This document shows, one piece after another, positions 52,501 to 61,485 of a DNA stretch of 64,000 bases. The DNA comes from Chiridota heheva (lineage: Eukaryota; Echinodermata; Holothuroidea; Apodida; Chiridotidae). Under the pieces are notes generated by a model. It saw only the letters and a program-made list of their open reading frames with translations. It had not been told where the DNA came from and searched no databases. A program made the translations under genes and the position numbers. The DNA lies in NCBI GenBank assembly GCA_020152595.1, contig JAIGNY010000476.1:22501-86500 (forward strand). Reading direction: 5' to 3'. How positions within the stretch are numbered: the first letter of the stretch is position 1; the number at the start of each line of letters is the position of its first letter.

Positions 52501-53929
52501 TTGTTGAATTATTGGTTACGAGGAATTAATTGCTTTCTTTCTAATTAAAGCATTAAATTGCTTATAATATTTTAAAGAACAGAACTATTTGACGCTGAAA
52601 GCAAGCTGAGTGCTGTGAAGTCATGATCGTTTTTTCTCTTTCATTGCAGTCTTTTGTGCTTACAGTCCCATTTGTTCCACCTGCCAGTAAGTGTTTTCTT
52701 TTTATTCTCTCTGACTAGGCCTATGAACAATAATACACTGTATTTCATGTATTGGGCACCCCTGCTCTAATAAGCGCCCACCCAACATTTTTTGACTGAT
52801 AATATGATTTATTTCATTAATTTGAAGACTTAAAATAAGTTTTGTTATATTATTTGCATCTGACGCTTACAATGGTTTTGTGGAGGTTATTGTGGGCTTA
52901 GTTTAGAACCAGCTCATATGATGTAATTTGAATAGCACTGTACGCGACCTGGAGCATGGGCAATAATTAGGAAGAAATTTTGGGCCTAAAAAGTGGTGGC
53001 ATTCTATTTTCGTAAGCATTCCAGGGGCTTATTACATCGAATATGGTATTTACTCTATCCTGTTGGTTGGTGTGCTGTTGGTTGGTGTGCTGTTGGTTGG
53101 TGTGCTGTTGGTTGGTGTGCTGTTGGTTGGTGTGCTGTTGGTTGGTGTGCATGGTGATCTATGTCATATTCCAGTACACCCTGGAGCAGCAACCCTCCTG
53201 TACCTTTCAGATGCTTGTGCTTGGAGCTTACGTCAGAATTAGCAGATGTTTGAAAAATGGATGACAATGTTGATTTTATCAAATGTTGATTGGTATATTT
53301 TGTACTTGCTATCTTTGCTTCTTTGATGAACCCGACCTTGAACTCTGCCAGAATTTTTTTTTTTTACAAATGTAGTTTGATTTGAATTACATCGTCAAGG
53401 AATTTTTCATTGGTGGACCAATTGATTGTAAAAATGGCATGAGTAGAGAGTGAATCCCTACAGCATAAGTGGGATGGGGCAGGGTTCTGGGAGAAACAGA
53501 TCCTTCACTTTTTCTAGTTTAATAAGAAAAAAATGTACATTTTTTCCCTTTCAAATCATATGAATATTGCTAATGAATGTACTGCTGATTGGTCTACCAG
53601 AACTACAAATTTTGAAAAAGTGATGGGCCAAATGAAATTACTGGTGGGCCATGTAAAAAAGACCTGCATCATCATAATTCCACTCACAATTCCACTATGT
53701 GGGGGAGTTGGTTTAATTCAAAATTTGAATGAAAAATAACACATTTCAGTGGGGAAATTGAAATTCTTCACACATGATGATAAATCTGTGCAGATACAGT
53801 AGTGTTGTCATAAATAAGCGAGTGCCTGATTATGTTGCAATTCTTTCTTTATGCAGCACCGCTTTCAAGATAAAAGCTGCTCCTCTCAAAGCAAAGAAGA
53901 AAAAGAAGCAACTCCCCAATGCAACATGA
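37496..53929 (+). CDS. GTF2H3: General transcription factor IIH subunit 3 (p34/Tfb4), 12 coding exons
   Basis: Core TFIIH subunit, acting in RNA polymerase II promoter opening and nucleotide excision repair in the nucleus. In known structures it pairs with p44 (GTF2H2). Joined exons: 37496-37585, 39127-39242, 39894-40045, 40565-40624, 42749-42778, 45323-45351, 47041-47115, 49604-49657, 50416-50484, 51213-51348, 52650-52686, 53857-53929. All introns are GT-AG and phases agree, giving 921 bases, 306 residues and a stop. The N-terminal half (about 8-200) is the vWA-like domain, starting [13 protein letters not shown], with [48 protein letters not shown] and [17 protein letters not shown]. The C-terminus is a C4-type zinc module with Cys at 252, 254, 265, 268, 273, 279 and 282, followed by a Lys-rich tail. 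Length and order match the human protein of about 308 residues. No lesions were seen, so it is very likely functional. Confidence 0.97.
37868..38045 (+). mobile_element. Deleted LINE 3' tail in GTF2H3 intron 1
   Basis: Matches the LINE tail at 10776-11042 ('gctaaaatgaatgtatatgaa', 'ctcatacttttgtaaa', 'ttgttgccgacttaacc') but lacks the block encoding the WNALPSDIV region. Confidence 0.65.
39127..39242 (+). CDS. GTF2H3: GTF2H3 coding exon 2
   Basis: The acceptor is TGTTTTAG, the donor AG|GTAATT, and the exon ends with two bases of a Ser codon. It encodes [20 protein letters not shown] and then the [11 protein letters not shown] strand. Confidence 0.96.
39894..40045 (+). CDS. GTF2H3: GTF2H3 coding exon 3
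   Basis: Acceptor CTTTGCAG, donor GAAA|GTATGC. It encodes [14 protein letters not shown], an acidic and Gly-rich loop, [20 protein letters not shown]. The loop corresponds to the variable insertion of the vWA domain. Confidence 0.95.
40565..40624 (+). CDS. GTF2H3: GTF2H3 coding exon 4
   Basis: Acceptor GTCTACAG, donor TGTC|GTATCC. It encodes [19 protein letters not shown], matching the human TETLLAGSLAKALC helix. The donor is weaker than its neighbours, but it is the only choice that keeps frame with the next exon. Confidence 0.93.
40961..41463. mobile_element. TTAA-flanked MITE, copy 1 (intron 4)
   Basis: TTAA lies at 40957-40960 and 41464-41467. The ends are long imperfect inverted repeats of about 90 bp, starting 'aggattagttcagtggtcaa' and ending in the complement. 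No coding. The TTAA target is characteristic of piggyBac-type transposition. The same family is at 51363-51888. Confidence 0.85.
41680..41903 (-). mobile_element. tRNA-derived SINE in GTF2H3 intron 4
   Basis: The minus strand begins near 41903 with a tRNA-like head (A box TGGCTCAGTGG at 41895-41885). It continues through 'gtgtccttgagcaag', a phrase shared with many marine-animal SINEs, to about 41680. It matches the split copy at 28548-29018. Confidence 0.75.
42749..42778 (+). CDS. GTF2H3: GTF2H3 coding exon 5 (30-nt microexon)
   Basis: Acceptor TGTATCAG, donor CCAG|GTAAGC. It encodes [10 protein letters not shown], aligning with human YIHRMNKEVK. Introns of about 2.1 and 2.5 kb flank it. 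Confidence 0.9.
43205..44790. repeat. 51-bp minisatellite, about 31 copies, in GTF2H3 intron 5
   Basis: The unit contains 'ctgtgcatagagtggtctgt', 'aatgagactgtccacattga' and 'ctgctaataac'. The period is 17 codons with no stops, so long frames run on both strands: 585 codons on the minus strand and 528 on the plus. Intronic position, near-identical units and lack of a unique domain argue for a satellite, not a gene. Two unit types exist (gaG..gacTg and gaT..gacAg). Confidence 0.95.
44984..45105. repeat. Dispersed repeat fragment in intron 5
   Basis: Shares 'caacaaaattgctacccact' and 'caaatcattttatttt', plus the preceding 'gtttggagt', with 47218-47340 in intron 7, in the same orientation. Confidence 0.6.
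45323..45351 (+). CDS. GTF2H3: GTF2H3 coding exon 6 (29-nt microexon)
   Basis: Acceptor ATTTTCAG, donor ACTG|GTAAGT. It encodes [10 protein letters not shown], aligning with human NQEMKSRIL. Confidence 0.92.
45394..45720. mobile_element. MITE with CCAAT motifs, copy 1 (intron 6)
   Basis: Aligns with 62087-62465 in the same orientation: 'gtcacatgg', 'gaccaatcaaatactgg', 'gccgtctgcacaattc', 'cgcgtattgctgcttacatt' and 'ttgattggt'. The outer ends 'tatagaacttttcaaa' and 'aacaggttcaag' are worn inverted repeats. Confidence 0.7.
46194..46731. mobile_element. Worn DNA transposon fragment(s) in intron 6
   Basis: 'gggcgtaggaagcgg' at the left and 'aatttcctacgctg' at the right form a short inverted pair. 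The interior includes 'aagcccccccagtc' and 'ccggcgtagcgcc'. It may be more than one element. Confidence 0.4.
47041..47115 (+). CDS. GTF2H3: GTF2H3 coding exon 7
   Basis: Acceptor TCCTACAG, donor CAG|GTTTGT, phase 0. It encodes [20 protein letters not shown] and TAQKQ, one of the most conserved segments. Confidence 0.97.
47218..47340. repeat. Dispersed repeat fragment in intron 7
   Basis: Partner of 44984-45105. Confidence 0.6.
47817..48573. repeat. 23-bp pyrimidine-rich minisatellite, about 33 copies, in GTF2H3 intron 7
   Basis: The unit is 'cagactgttttctccttcta' plus 'cat'. Some units read 'cacc' instead of 'catc', and a few are shortened (near 48289, 48380 and 48466). Because 23 is coprime to 3, all three plus frames share the same cycle, which produces the long spurious frame 47715-48701. 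Confidence 0.95.
49604..49657 (+). CDS. GTF2H3: GTF2H3 coding exon 8
   Basis: Acceptor GTTTTCAG, donor CAG|GTATGT. It encodes [18 protein letters not shown]. Confidence 0.97.
50416..50484 (+). CDS. GTF2H3: GTF2H3 coding exon 9
   Basis: Acceptor CCTCATAG, donor CTG|GTAAGT. It encodes [20 protein letters not shown] and YLL, the end of the vWA-like domain. Confidence 0.97.
50585..51175 (-). mobile_element. Possible LINE/SINE-derived AT-rich repeat in intron 9
   Basis: 'tttatttatttatttcacat' followed by 'atttatacagggtgacatgt' looks like the reversed 3' tail of a dispersed retroposon. A long A-rich, T-poor plus strand follows to about 51000. No second copy was seen in this window, so the call is tentative. 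Confidence 0.35.
51213..51348 (+). CDS. GTF2H3: GTF2H3 coding exon 10 (zinc module, first part)
   Basis: Acceptor TTTCATAG, donor TCGA|GTAAGT. It encodes [32 protein letters not shown] and SVCLS, containing the first four Cys of the C4 module. A MITE begins 15 bases into the following intron. Confidence 0.97.
51363..51888. mobile_element. TTAA-flanked MITE, copy 2 (intron 10)
   Basis: TTAA lies at 51359-51362 and 51889-51892. The ends 'aggattacttcagtggcaag' and 'gacctctgaagtagtcct' are inverted. Interior landmarks ('ctactatggaagg', 'tgacatatccaa', 'aatctgaggctatgac') occur in reverse order and strand relative to the copy at 40961-41463, so the two are in opposite orientation. Confidence 0.85.
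52650..52686 (+). CDS. GTF2H3: GTF2H3 coding exon 11 (37-nt, zinc module, second part)
   Basis: Acceptor CATTGCAG, donor GCCA|GTAAGT. It encodes [12 protein letters not shown], completing the zinc ligands. Confidence 0.96.
52735..53048. mobile_element. MITE with TAATAAGCGC ends, copy 1 (intron 11)
   Basis: 'actgtatttcatgtattggg' leads into 'taataagcgcccaccc', and the right end is 'ggggcttattacatcgaata' followed by 'tggta'. These are inverted termini. It matches 58735-59059 in the opposite orientation over its whole length. Confidence 0.8.
53058..53150. repeat. 15-bp minisatellite, 6 copies, in intron 11
   Basis: The unit is 'ctgttggttggtgtg'. It directly follows the MITE end. Confidence 0.9.
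53857..53929 (+). CDS. GTF2H3: GTF2H3 coding exon 12 and stop
   Basis: Acceptor TTATGCAG. It encodes [20 protein letters not shown] and PNAT, then TGA at 53927-53929. The basic tail matches the family C-terminus. Confidence 0.96.
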
Positions 53930-54516
53930 CACAAGGATTGCGGTCTTACTGGATTGATGAAGAATATTCTTGTTGTTGGGAAAGCTGGATCGATGAAAAA
54001 CACCAAGGTGTGGATAAGACTTGACCATTGATAGTGAGGGACACCAGCTTGGAGTAAGGATTGTTCAATGAAAGCTGACATCTGACCACACAATAGATTC
54101 CATATCCAGAGAGGGTATTTGTTGTCATATTGCTATTAACCCAGAAGAGCAAATATAACTTTGGACTGCAAAGTAAGCATGACTCAGATGGTGTGAAAAA
54201 AGATTGCATTGAGCTTTTGTTTATTTCTAGAAAGTTTTCAATTATATGAGCAGTTATGAGATTGCAATATTGAAGAAAATTAGTCCAGGTCAATATTCAA
54301 AGCAATTCCTGGAAGATGAGACATAACTTATACCAGGAGTGAAGATATCCACTTACACCAGGAGTGAAGAATCCACCAATTTTTTTTTCAAAAGTATTAC
54401 AAATTGTACCAGGAAGTTTAAAGGTTTCAAGGTTGAAAGTGAGTAAACATACTCCAGAAATATGAATATTCTGTTATGCATTTGGTGCTATCTTTCATGT
54501 ATCAAACTATTATTAA
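53930..54516 (+). other. GTF2H3: GTF2H3 3' untranslated region, extent uncertain
   Basis: Follows the TGA. An ATTAAA hexamer at 54512-54517 overlaps the left edge of the next transposon. A canonical AATAAA lies only at about 55729, beyond it. The true poly(A) site cannot be fixed from sequence alone. Confidence 0.4.
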
Positions 54517-55577
54517 AGAGGGCATGACATAGGTTTCAGGTTTCTCCCACTTGATTATTTGATAGAGAATTATTCCCAAATTTGTGTTGGTTGTAAAGAA
54601 GAAATTGGAGAAAAAGCAAATATAGTATCGCTCTCATCAGTTCATGTTCTGGCTCGTAAAAATTTGTGAGCTTGTGATGACGTCACCCCCGGAAGAAAAA
54701 TTCTTTAAGACACTTTCACATCACACATACAACATAGCGTTACCGTGTGTGTTCCTAGAAATTTGACGTATTTACACTAGGAGTGGAACGATTTTTTAAC
54801 TATACATTTCTTACCAACTTAAGCTGTTATTATTTTATCAAATATATACATTTGAATAAGTCAGCTCTTCAAGTTTCATGAAAATACATCATCGCTCTTC
54901 GAAATGCTGTAATTCTGTAGGCCTAAGTGTTGGAAAGCTCATGTCAATATTAGCCTAACAGTGAAACTTGCAATATAAGTGTGTAAAGTTGAACTTTAAA
55001 CATGATGGCATTGAATATTTTTTTTTAATTTGACATTTAATTATATACTGTATGAACATTGTCATAAAATTGAAATGTAGCAAAAATTATCACGATGTAT
55101 AAGTTTTAAAAAGAAATTATAGGTTGAAACCAAATTACTTTCTGAATTTTTCTGCTTGGCAGCAGCGTAACATAGTAAGTAAATTGTACTACGAAACCTA
55201 ATGTTTAAATTACCTATTGATTAAGTACATTAATTTGTTCCAAAATGAAATTTGTAAGTCACAAATTTTAATAGGCTTTCAAAGTTTTGACTCAACTTGT
55301 ATTTATTGCAAACAGTAATTATTGCAAACATTGTCATCTATATAAAAACATTTATTTACATCAAAAAGACCTGATATTTACTCTGAAGAAGAGAATCGCG
55401 ACGCAAAGGAGAACTTTGCTTATGGAATCTGCACTTTATTTGAATGTTCGCCAATGAATCATTCTGGGAGTGACGTCACACGGTGCATAGCAGTTTTCAA
55501 TTCTTGCATTGTCGGGAGCGTCGATTATGCAAAACTGTTATAAGTTACAATTTGTGTTTTTTGGTGTCATGCCCTCT
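54517..55577. mobile_element. TTAA-flanked non-autonomous element with CRE palindromes
   Basis: AGAGGGCATGACA (54517-54529) and TGTCATGCCCTCT (55565-55577) are perfect 13-bp inverted ends. TTAA lies immediately outside on both sides (54513-54516, 55578-55581). TGACGTCA occurs near each end (about 54679 and 55472). There is no transposase frame. I infer piggyBac-type mobilisation. The termini differ from those of the two intronic TTAA elements, so this is another family. Confidence 0.85.
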
Positions 55578-56010
55578 TTAATATTGGTATTAGTATGGCT
55601 ATGATGAATGTCAATTAAAGGCAAGCTTGTTCAGGGAAATATTGGAATGGTGATGAGGACATTGTCATAACAATATTTCTTTCTTTTTTTGTTTCAAAAT
55701 TTAATACTATCTGGAAACAGTGCATTGGAATAAAGAGCTACATTGCACTTACATGGATATATAACTTTTAAGAGGAAAACCATAAAAAAACAAAAAAATC
55801 TAATTTGAGCTATTTTATCCCCTCACCAACAAAGTTGGTGAAGAGGTATAGCATCTTTTAGTTGGTCTATCCGTCTGTTCGTTCATCCGTCAGTTCGTCT
55901 CCATCCGTCAGTTCATCCACATCCATCTGACCTCATGCATTGTTCAGCTACTGGAAACAAAAGATTTTGGCCTTGGAAAGAAATTCCAACTAGTTTTTTT
56001 TATGAAAAGG
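55578..56010. other. Gene-free DNA with an AATAAA signal and a short palindrome
   Basis: AATAAA lies at about 55729. The hairpin CACCAACAAAGTTGGTG (about 55825-55841) is followed by 'ccgtc/cagttc' microrepeats (55866-55925). Nothing coding. Confidence 0.45.
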
Positions 56011-56014
56011 CATT

Positions 56015-56265
56015 TATATAAAGGAAAACAAATGCATTCCAAGACTTGAATAGCAATTAAAGGATTTGTTCTGGCATGAAAACAACAATAGAGCTGACAA
56101 CTCAGAATTTATAATTAAGCGTTTGGGGTATGAATAGCAAATAAACAATGCATTCCAGACTTGAATATCAATTTGAAAGGATTTGTTTTGCCATGGAAAA
56201 AAAAAGCAGAATAGAGCTGACACTCAACAGAATTTATAAATGTCTTGGGAATGAATGGCAAAAAA
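56015..56265. repeat. About 125-bp tandem duplication
   Basis: Two units share 'aatgcattcca', 'gacttgaata', 'aaaggatttgtt', 'agagctgaca' and 'cagaatttata' in the same order. Confidence 0.75.
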
Positions 56266-56419
56266 AACAGTGTCTTTACTTGAATAGTGCACTTGAAAAC
56301 ATAATAGACTTATGATAATCTCCAATGAATTTTCATTCTGATTTGGTAAATAGATCAGCCTTATAAGAGGAAAGAATATTTTGCACATTTTTATTGAGAA
56401 TGTCAGATTTAAGTTAAAA

Positions 56420-57250
56420 GTGTGGGGGGACCATGGTGCAATGGAGTGAGTGGAGGTTATAGTGAAGGTTGGAATGATGCATTGGTTAAGAGTTAGAGTA
56501 TATTTGGTAGATGAGTGGATGGTAGAAGGTGGGTTGGGGTAGTAGGTGAATGGATGATTGTAGGTGAATTGGGGATGGTAGATGAATGGGGCATATTGCG
56601 GAATGGAGGATGGTAGATGAATGGAGGATGGCAGGTGAATGGGGCATGTTGGGTTGATAGAATTGAGGGGATGGGAGTTGGAGGAAAGAATGTTGGGTGG
56701 AAGATGGCAGAATGATTGGTAGATGTACGAATTGGGAAAGTGGGATGGCATGGGGAACAGGATGGGATGAAATGTGGGACACGATGGGATGAAATGTGGG
56801 ACACGATTGGATGAAATGTGGGGCAGGGTGCCATGGAATGTAAAACAAGATGGTGTCATAGCATTTATGGCATGTGGGACAAGGTGGGATGACATGGGAG
56901 ACGGTGGCATTACATGTGGGACAGGATGGAATGTCATCTGGATTATAAATGGGATAGGATGGAATGGCCTGTAGGATAGGGTGGGGTGGTACAAAGAGGG
57001 ATGGCATGTGGGACGAGGTAGGATGGCACATGGTACAGGGAGGGATGGCATGTGGGACAGGGTGGCATGGTATATGGGACGGGATGGCAAGGTGGAATAT
57101 CATCTTGATTGCAGGTGTGATGGCATATGGGTCATGTGGTGGTAATGATATCTGGATTTCATGTATGATTTCTTGTAGGGAGGGATGTAGGGTAGGACAT
57201 CATGTGGACCAGAGGGTAGGATGGCAGTTGGGACAGAGGGTGAAAAGCAT
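56420..57250. repeat. Degenerate G-rich (GGATGG/GGGAC) repeat tract
   Basis: Diverged short units such as 'gggatgaaatgtgggacacg' and 'ggatggtagatgaatggagg'. The minus strand is correspondingly C/A-rich and gives a His/Pro-rich frame of 288 codons. That frame is compositional and has no recognisable domain, so I do not call a gene. Confidence 0.8.
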
Positions 57251-58734
57251 CTTATTAGTAGCGAGGGGATTTGTATCATTTGCGATGTCTGGTTAACTTG
57301 TCAATTGTTGGTGTTTTGTGACTTAGACAAATTTAAAGTCAGAGCATCGGTATAACAAATCATATATCCTGATTATCATATCTTAGTGGAGGATATAGGA
57401 ATGGATTACTAATGTATTAGGGGTACCTCTTTTGGTTCTCAACCAAAAGGTCATACAAAGTCATTGGAATTGCTCTATATACCATGCTACCATTACCTGC
57501 TTGGAAAAAATAGTGAACTTAATTGCTTGGAATGCTGTAAAAGAAAGAAAACAATGACAAAATGAGTTTCTTTCAAAGATCAGCTTTTTCAGCCATGTAT
57601 ATTATTATTGCACAATTCTATATTCAAATATAGTGAAATATAAATATAAATGAATTCAATACTACTAGTATATCATGTAGTAATTGAAATATTTACAAGC
57701 TAACTTGTTCAAGGTGTAGGTTTTTGCATAAATTGATATACATTGAAGACTTATATACAGAATGTACTGAAAAGGAAGAAATTGGCTGATCAAAACAGTT
57801 AAAATTTATGCTATGGAATAAACCAAAGAGATTGTCATCTGTTTTGAAGTTTTACAGTGGATAAGTTGATAATTACTGTAAGGCAGAGAATTTGCTTGAT
57901 AAAAGAAATAAACCTCTTTTAAAAAAATAAAAAATAAATGTCTTCAACCTCTTTTGATAATACTGTAATACTTAAGTATAATAAACAAAGTAACAAAATA
58001 TTGGTTTACCTGTTCTCTCTCTCCTGTCTTAAGATTTTAACATATTCATTTTCCAAGGTAAAAGTTTAAAATTAGGTTTCAGGCAACTGACAGTCTGGGA
58101 ACATGCCTGATATTAGGAATCCAAATGTTCCCACTACATGCAGGCAACCATTTTGTGATATTTCCCATGAACCTTTACTATCCTAACGTTGAAGTCTTAT
58201 GCAATGTATTGGAAATATGTCTGGGTAAAATATCTTTGCAAGGGAAACTTAAAACTCGGGAGAAAATGCCTTCATTATTCTCCTGGTTAAATATTATCAC
58301 TCCCTTTTTGCCATGCCATTTTTAAAATATTAGACAATACAAAACAGGTGCAAAACAGTCATTTTGAATTTCAAATGTTTTTAAACATGTTTTTTTTTTG
58401 TTCCAAAAAGTATTGAAATAATAAACCATGACATTTTATCATAACATCTGAACAAACCGGCTGCATGACTTTAATATTCTCATGTGATATGCAGCTTCCT
58501 AATATTAGGCATGACCCCGGACTGACTGATGTCCCTGAAAGTTGTAGAATTCCTGCTAGAACCACAATAGATTTCTCAAATCTTTAATATAGAATTGTAA
58601 AGAAAGTGTGTTTTTTTCTTCAGGAATAATTTTGCATATATCTTAAGTTTGTTTAAAATGAACTATTGTAGAAAGAAAACTTTTTTGTTATAATTGGGAA
58701 TGTACATTGACCTTTGATGTATCTTAATGAAAAT
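57251..58734. other. Intergenic DNA with no gene seen
   Basis: AATAAA hexamers lie near 57823 and 57908. Nothing coding recognised on either strand. Confidence 0.4.
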
Positions 58735-59059
58735 TACCATATTCAATGTAATAAGCGCCTGGGCGCTTACAAAAATACAATTATGCCAATTTTTAGGCCT
58801 AAACTTTCTTCTAATAAGCACCCATGTTCCAAGGCTGTGTACAGTGTGTTGTTTGAACTGCATTGTGTGAACTGGTTCTATACTAGTCTCACAACAACCA
58901 CTACAAAAACATCATTAGCATCAGATGCAAGCTAAACAAATAATGTAACAAAATTTATTTTAAGTGCTCAAATTATTAAAATAAATGATGTTATCAGTCA
59001 AACAAATATTAGGTGGGCGCTTATTAGAGCAGGAGCGCTTAATACTTTCAAATACAGTA
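58735..59059. mobile_element. MITE with TAATAAGCGC ends, copy 2
   Basis: Reverse-oriented partner of 52735-53048. It begins 'taccatattcaatgtaataa' and ends 'gcgcttaatactttcaaata'. Internal landmarks 'gactgataa/ttatcagtc', 'gaaccag/ctggttc' and 'taggcctaaa' are shared. Confidence 0.8.
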
Positions 59060-59229
59060 ATTGCTTTACAGCTTAAAATATTTTTCAAAACAATAGATCA
59101 GTTATTTAAGTAGATTTTGTTTTACTGATCACGTTACACTCATTTTTTTTAAGCCACAAAATTCGAAAATATCAAAAAGTGAAATGCATCAAATATTTTT
59201 TGGACAAACATGCTAGAACTTATCTTCAT

Positions 59230-59735
59230 ATTCCAAGAAGTATCTCCGTACTCTTAAGGAATATCTTCAAACTTGAATAAGTATCTTCATACTCTCAGAG
59301 ATGTTTGGATACTCCATGATTATCTTCATACTGAGCATACTCCCAAGGAATGTTGTACCCAAAAGTATCTCCATACTTCAAGAAAAGTTTGGAGAACCCA
59401 AGGAGTGTCTCATACTCCAGGAGTATCTTTATACTCCTGGAGATATTTAGAATATCCAAGCACACTCCAGGAGTATTTCCATACCCTCTTAGAGATGTTT
59501 GGATACTCCATTATTGAGCATACTTTCAAGGGATGTTGGGAGTACCCAAGGAGTATCTCCACACTTCAAGAAAAAGAGTGTCTCATACTCCAGGAGTATC
59601 TTCTTTCTCCTACAGATGTTTGGAATTTTCAAGCATACTCCATGATACTCCATGATTATCTCCATACTGAGCATACTCTCAAGGGATGTTATATTGGGAG
59701 TACCCAAGATCTCCGTACATCAAGAGATGTTTGTA
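59230..59735. repeat. Degenerate repeat tract of 'actccaggagtatc' units
   Basis: 'agatgtttggatactccat', 'ctgagcatactc' and 'ctcatactccaggagtatc' recur in varying order with about 100- to 220-bp spacing. Spurious frames run through it. Confidence 0.75.
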
Positions 59736-60954
59736 CATTGCCAATTAGTTCTTATATGTCTTCAATTATTGACATTGCTTCATCACATTCCTTTGATTGC
59801 AAGTTGTCTAGATTTGTTGCAACCTCCATGCAGGTCAGATTTTTCTACTTTATAAGTATCCTTGACAAACGTACGATTTAACCATAAAAAGTGGATTATT
59901 GATTAAAAAAATGTATACATTTTACCGTATGCAGACAATGTATGGTACCTTGCAAGCGAAAAATTTGACTGCATATTCCAAGATGTGGTCAACCAAAATA
60001 GTGAACAGCTGAACAAAACCCTATATGATGGAAATTTCCTTAATGGAAAATTGCCTGTTTATTTCTGGCTACAGAATCAAAGATAAATCAAATGTAAATT
60101 ATATTAAAAAGAAATTGTTGCTTAGAACTCCTTAAAAGATTTAAGGCTACAATCTTGGACAAAACTGTTGGAACAATTCAGCGCTATGAGAACTGCATAT
60201 GTTATAGCATTGTTTCTTTAATATTTTTCTGAGAATTGTAACTCCCTTTCCCCTCCCCTCTTTTCAATGTTGGATTTATTTGTTTTAACGTCATTTTGAG
60301 AAAAAAAACATTAATAGAGGTCAACATTGAATAGGGACGGGAAAGGGAGGATGGTTAAGATAGTGAGGTAGGGGAGGAGGATAGTGGTGGCGTCACTGAA
60401 ATTTTAAAAATGTCCTTAAAATTCTAAAAATTACAAATTAAAGAAAAGGGATTGAAGAAGCAATACAAAAACTTTCCAGCATTTATGATTTTAAATGTGG
60501 AATAATTTACAATAGAAAAGTAGGTTCATGAAAAGCATCACATATTTTCACCCAAGTGTTTCAACAAGTTTTGTCCAAGATTGTAGATACCTTTTATGTA
60601 CATATTTTTGTCTCCCCAATATGAATGAATATGACAAAGTTTGGTTCTCTTGGGAACAGCTACAACTGAACCCACAGTAACCTTGAATTTAAGCACCTTA
60701 ATTTTGCTAGACCACCCCATAGCCAGCATTATAGTGTTATCATTTCAAATACTTGTTCTTAATGTTTTAGGAGTGCTTTCCATCTTGTCAATGAGCTTGT
60801 TTTTTTAAATTTTTTTGTGGGGGTTTATATTGGTGAAGTTTTCAACGATTGAAGTTTAAAAATCTTTGAAGTCATTCACATTTTTGAAAATAACCTTTCA
60901 CCTTGAAATGAGTTCTTATGCACTCAATCAAAATTTCCAGCATAGAGATACAAA
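59736..60954. other. Intergenic DNA; one inverted-repeat unit
   Basis: No gene recognised. The inverted repeat 60242-60349 is listed separately. Confidence 0.4.
60242..60349. mobile_element. About 108-bp inverted-repeat (foldback) element
   Basis: The left arm starts CTCCCTTTCCC and ends TTCAATGTTG (60242-60272). The right arm is its near-complement, CAACATTGAA to GGGAAAGGGAG (60322-60349). The spacer is about 49 bases. Confidence 0.65.
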
Positions 60955-61393
60955 GATGCTTCCATCTGAATTGACCTCCATCATAAAGTTACCCTCCATA
61001 GGTGTTCCTCATATTCGGGATGTTTGTCATATGAAGAAGCTAACCTAGAAGACGTCAAGAAGATGATTTCATCTGAATTTGTCCTCCATCATAAAGATGC
61101 CCTCCTTCATAGAAGTTGTTTCTCATCTTAAAGATGTCACTCATATCAAGCTAACCCTGGCAAAGTAGGGAACCTGGAACTGCTACCTCTTCTTGCCTTT
61201 AGCAGGTAGACTGAAAAGCTAACACTTAGAAATTGAGAAGGAGCTTTGATTTTAATTTGTCCTCCATCATAAAGATGCTCTCCTTCATAGAAGTTGTTCC
61301 TCATCTTAAAGATGTCACTCATATCAAGCTAACCCTCGCAAAGTAAGGAACCTGGAACTGCTACCTCTTCTTGCCTTTGGCAGGTAGACTGAC
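60955..61393 (-). repeat. Triplicated 3' end of the minus-strand gene
   Basis: Copies at about 61252-61393 and 61070-61210 share 'cctccatcataaagatg', 'tcatagaagttgtt', 'aagatgtcactcatatcaag' and 'tgctacctcttcttgccttt', then 'gcaggtagact'. A worn third copy lies at 60955-61045. The outermost copy includes the real last codons and stop of the gene at 61361. The others are decoys in its 3' flank. Confidence 0.85.
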
Positions 61394-61485
61394 TTTGCTT
61401 TTGTTCATGTACTTCATGTACTCAATCTCCCCATCCAAGGCATCCAATTCCTCCCTCAGCTTGTGATTGATTTCCTTTAATGAGT
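61361..61485 (-). CDS. Last coding exon of the minus-strand gene
   Basis: 125 bases coding for a coiled-coil-like helix and basic tail, ending TAG. Confidence 0.82.

Noticed and set aside
53043-53264. Cys/Leu/Val/Trp repeat peptide (CCWLV)
   Set aside because: Six copies of a 15-bp minisatellite inside GTF2H3 intron 11.
56224-57103. His/Pro-rich minus-strand frames of 288 and 205 codons
   Set aside because: Compositional frames through a C/A-rich degenerate repeat. Overlapping frames look alike and no domain or splice signal supports them.
59273-59881. 202-codon plus-strand frame with His/Tyr/Thr repeats
   Set aside because: It runs through the degenerate 'actccaggagtatc' repeat tract and shows no conserved motif.
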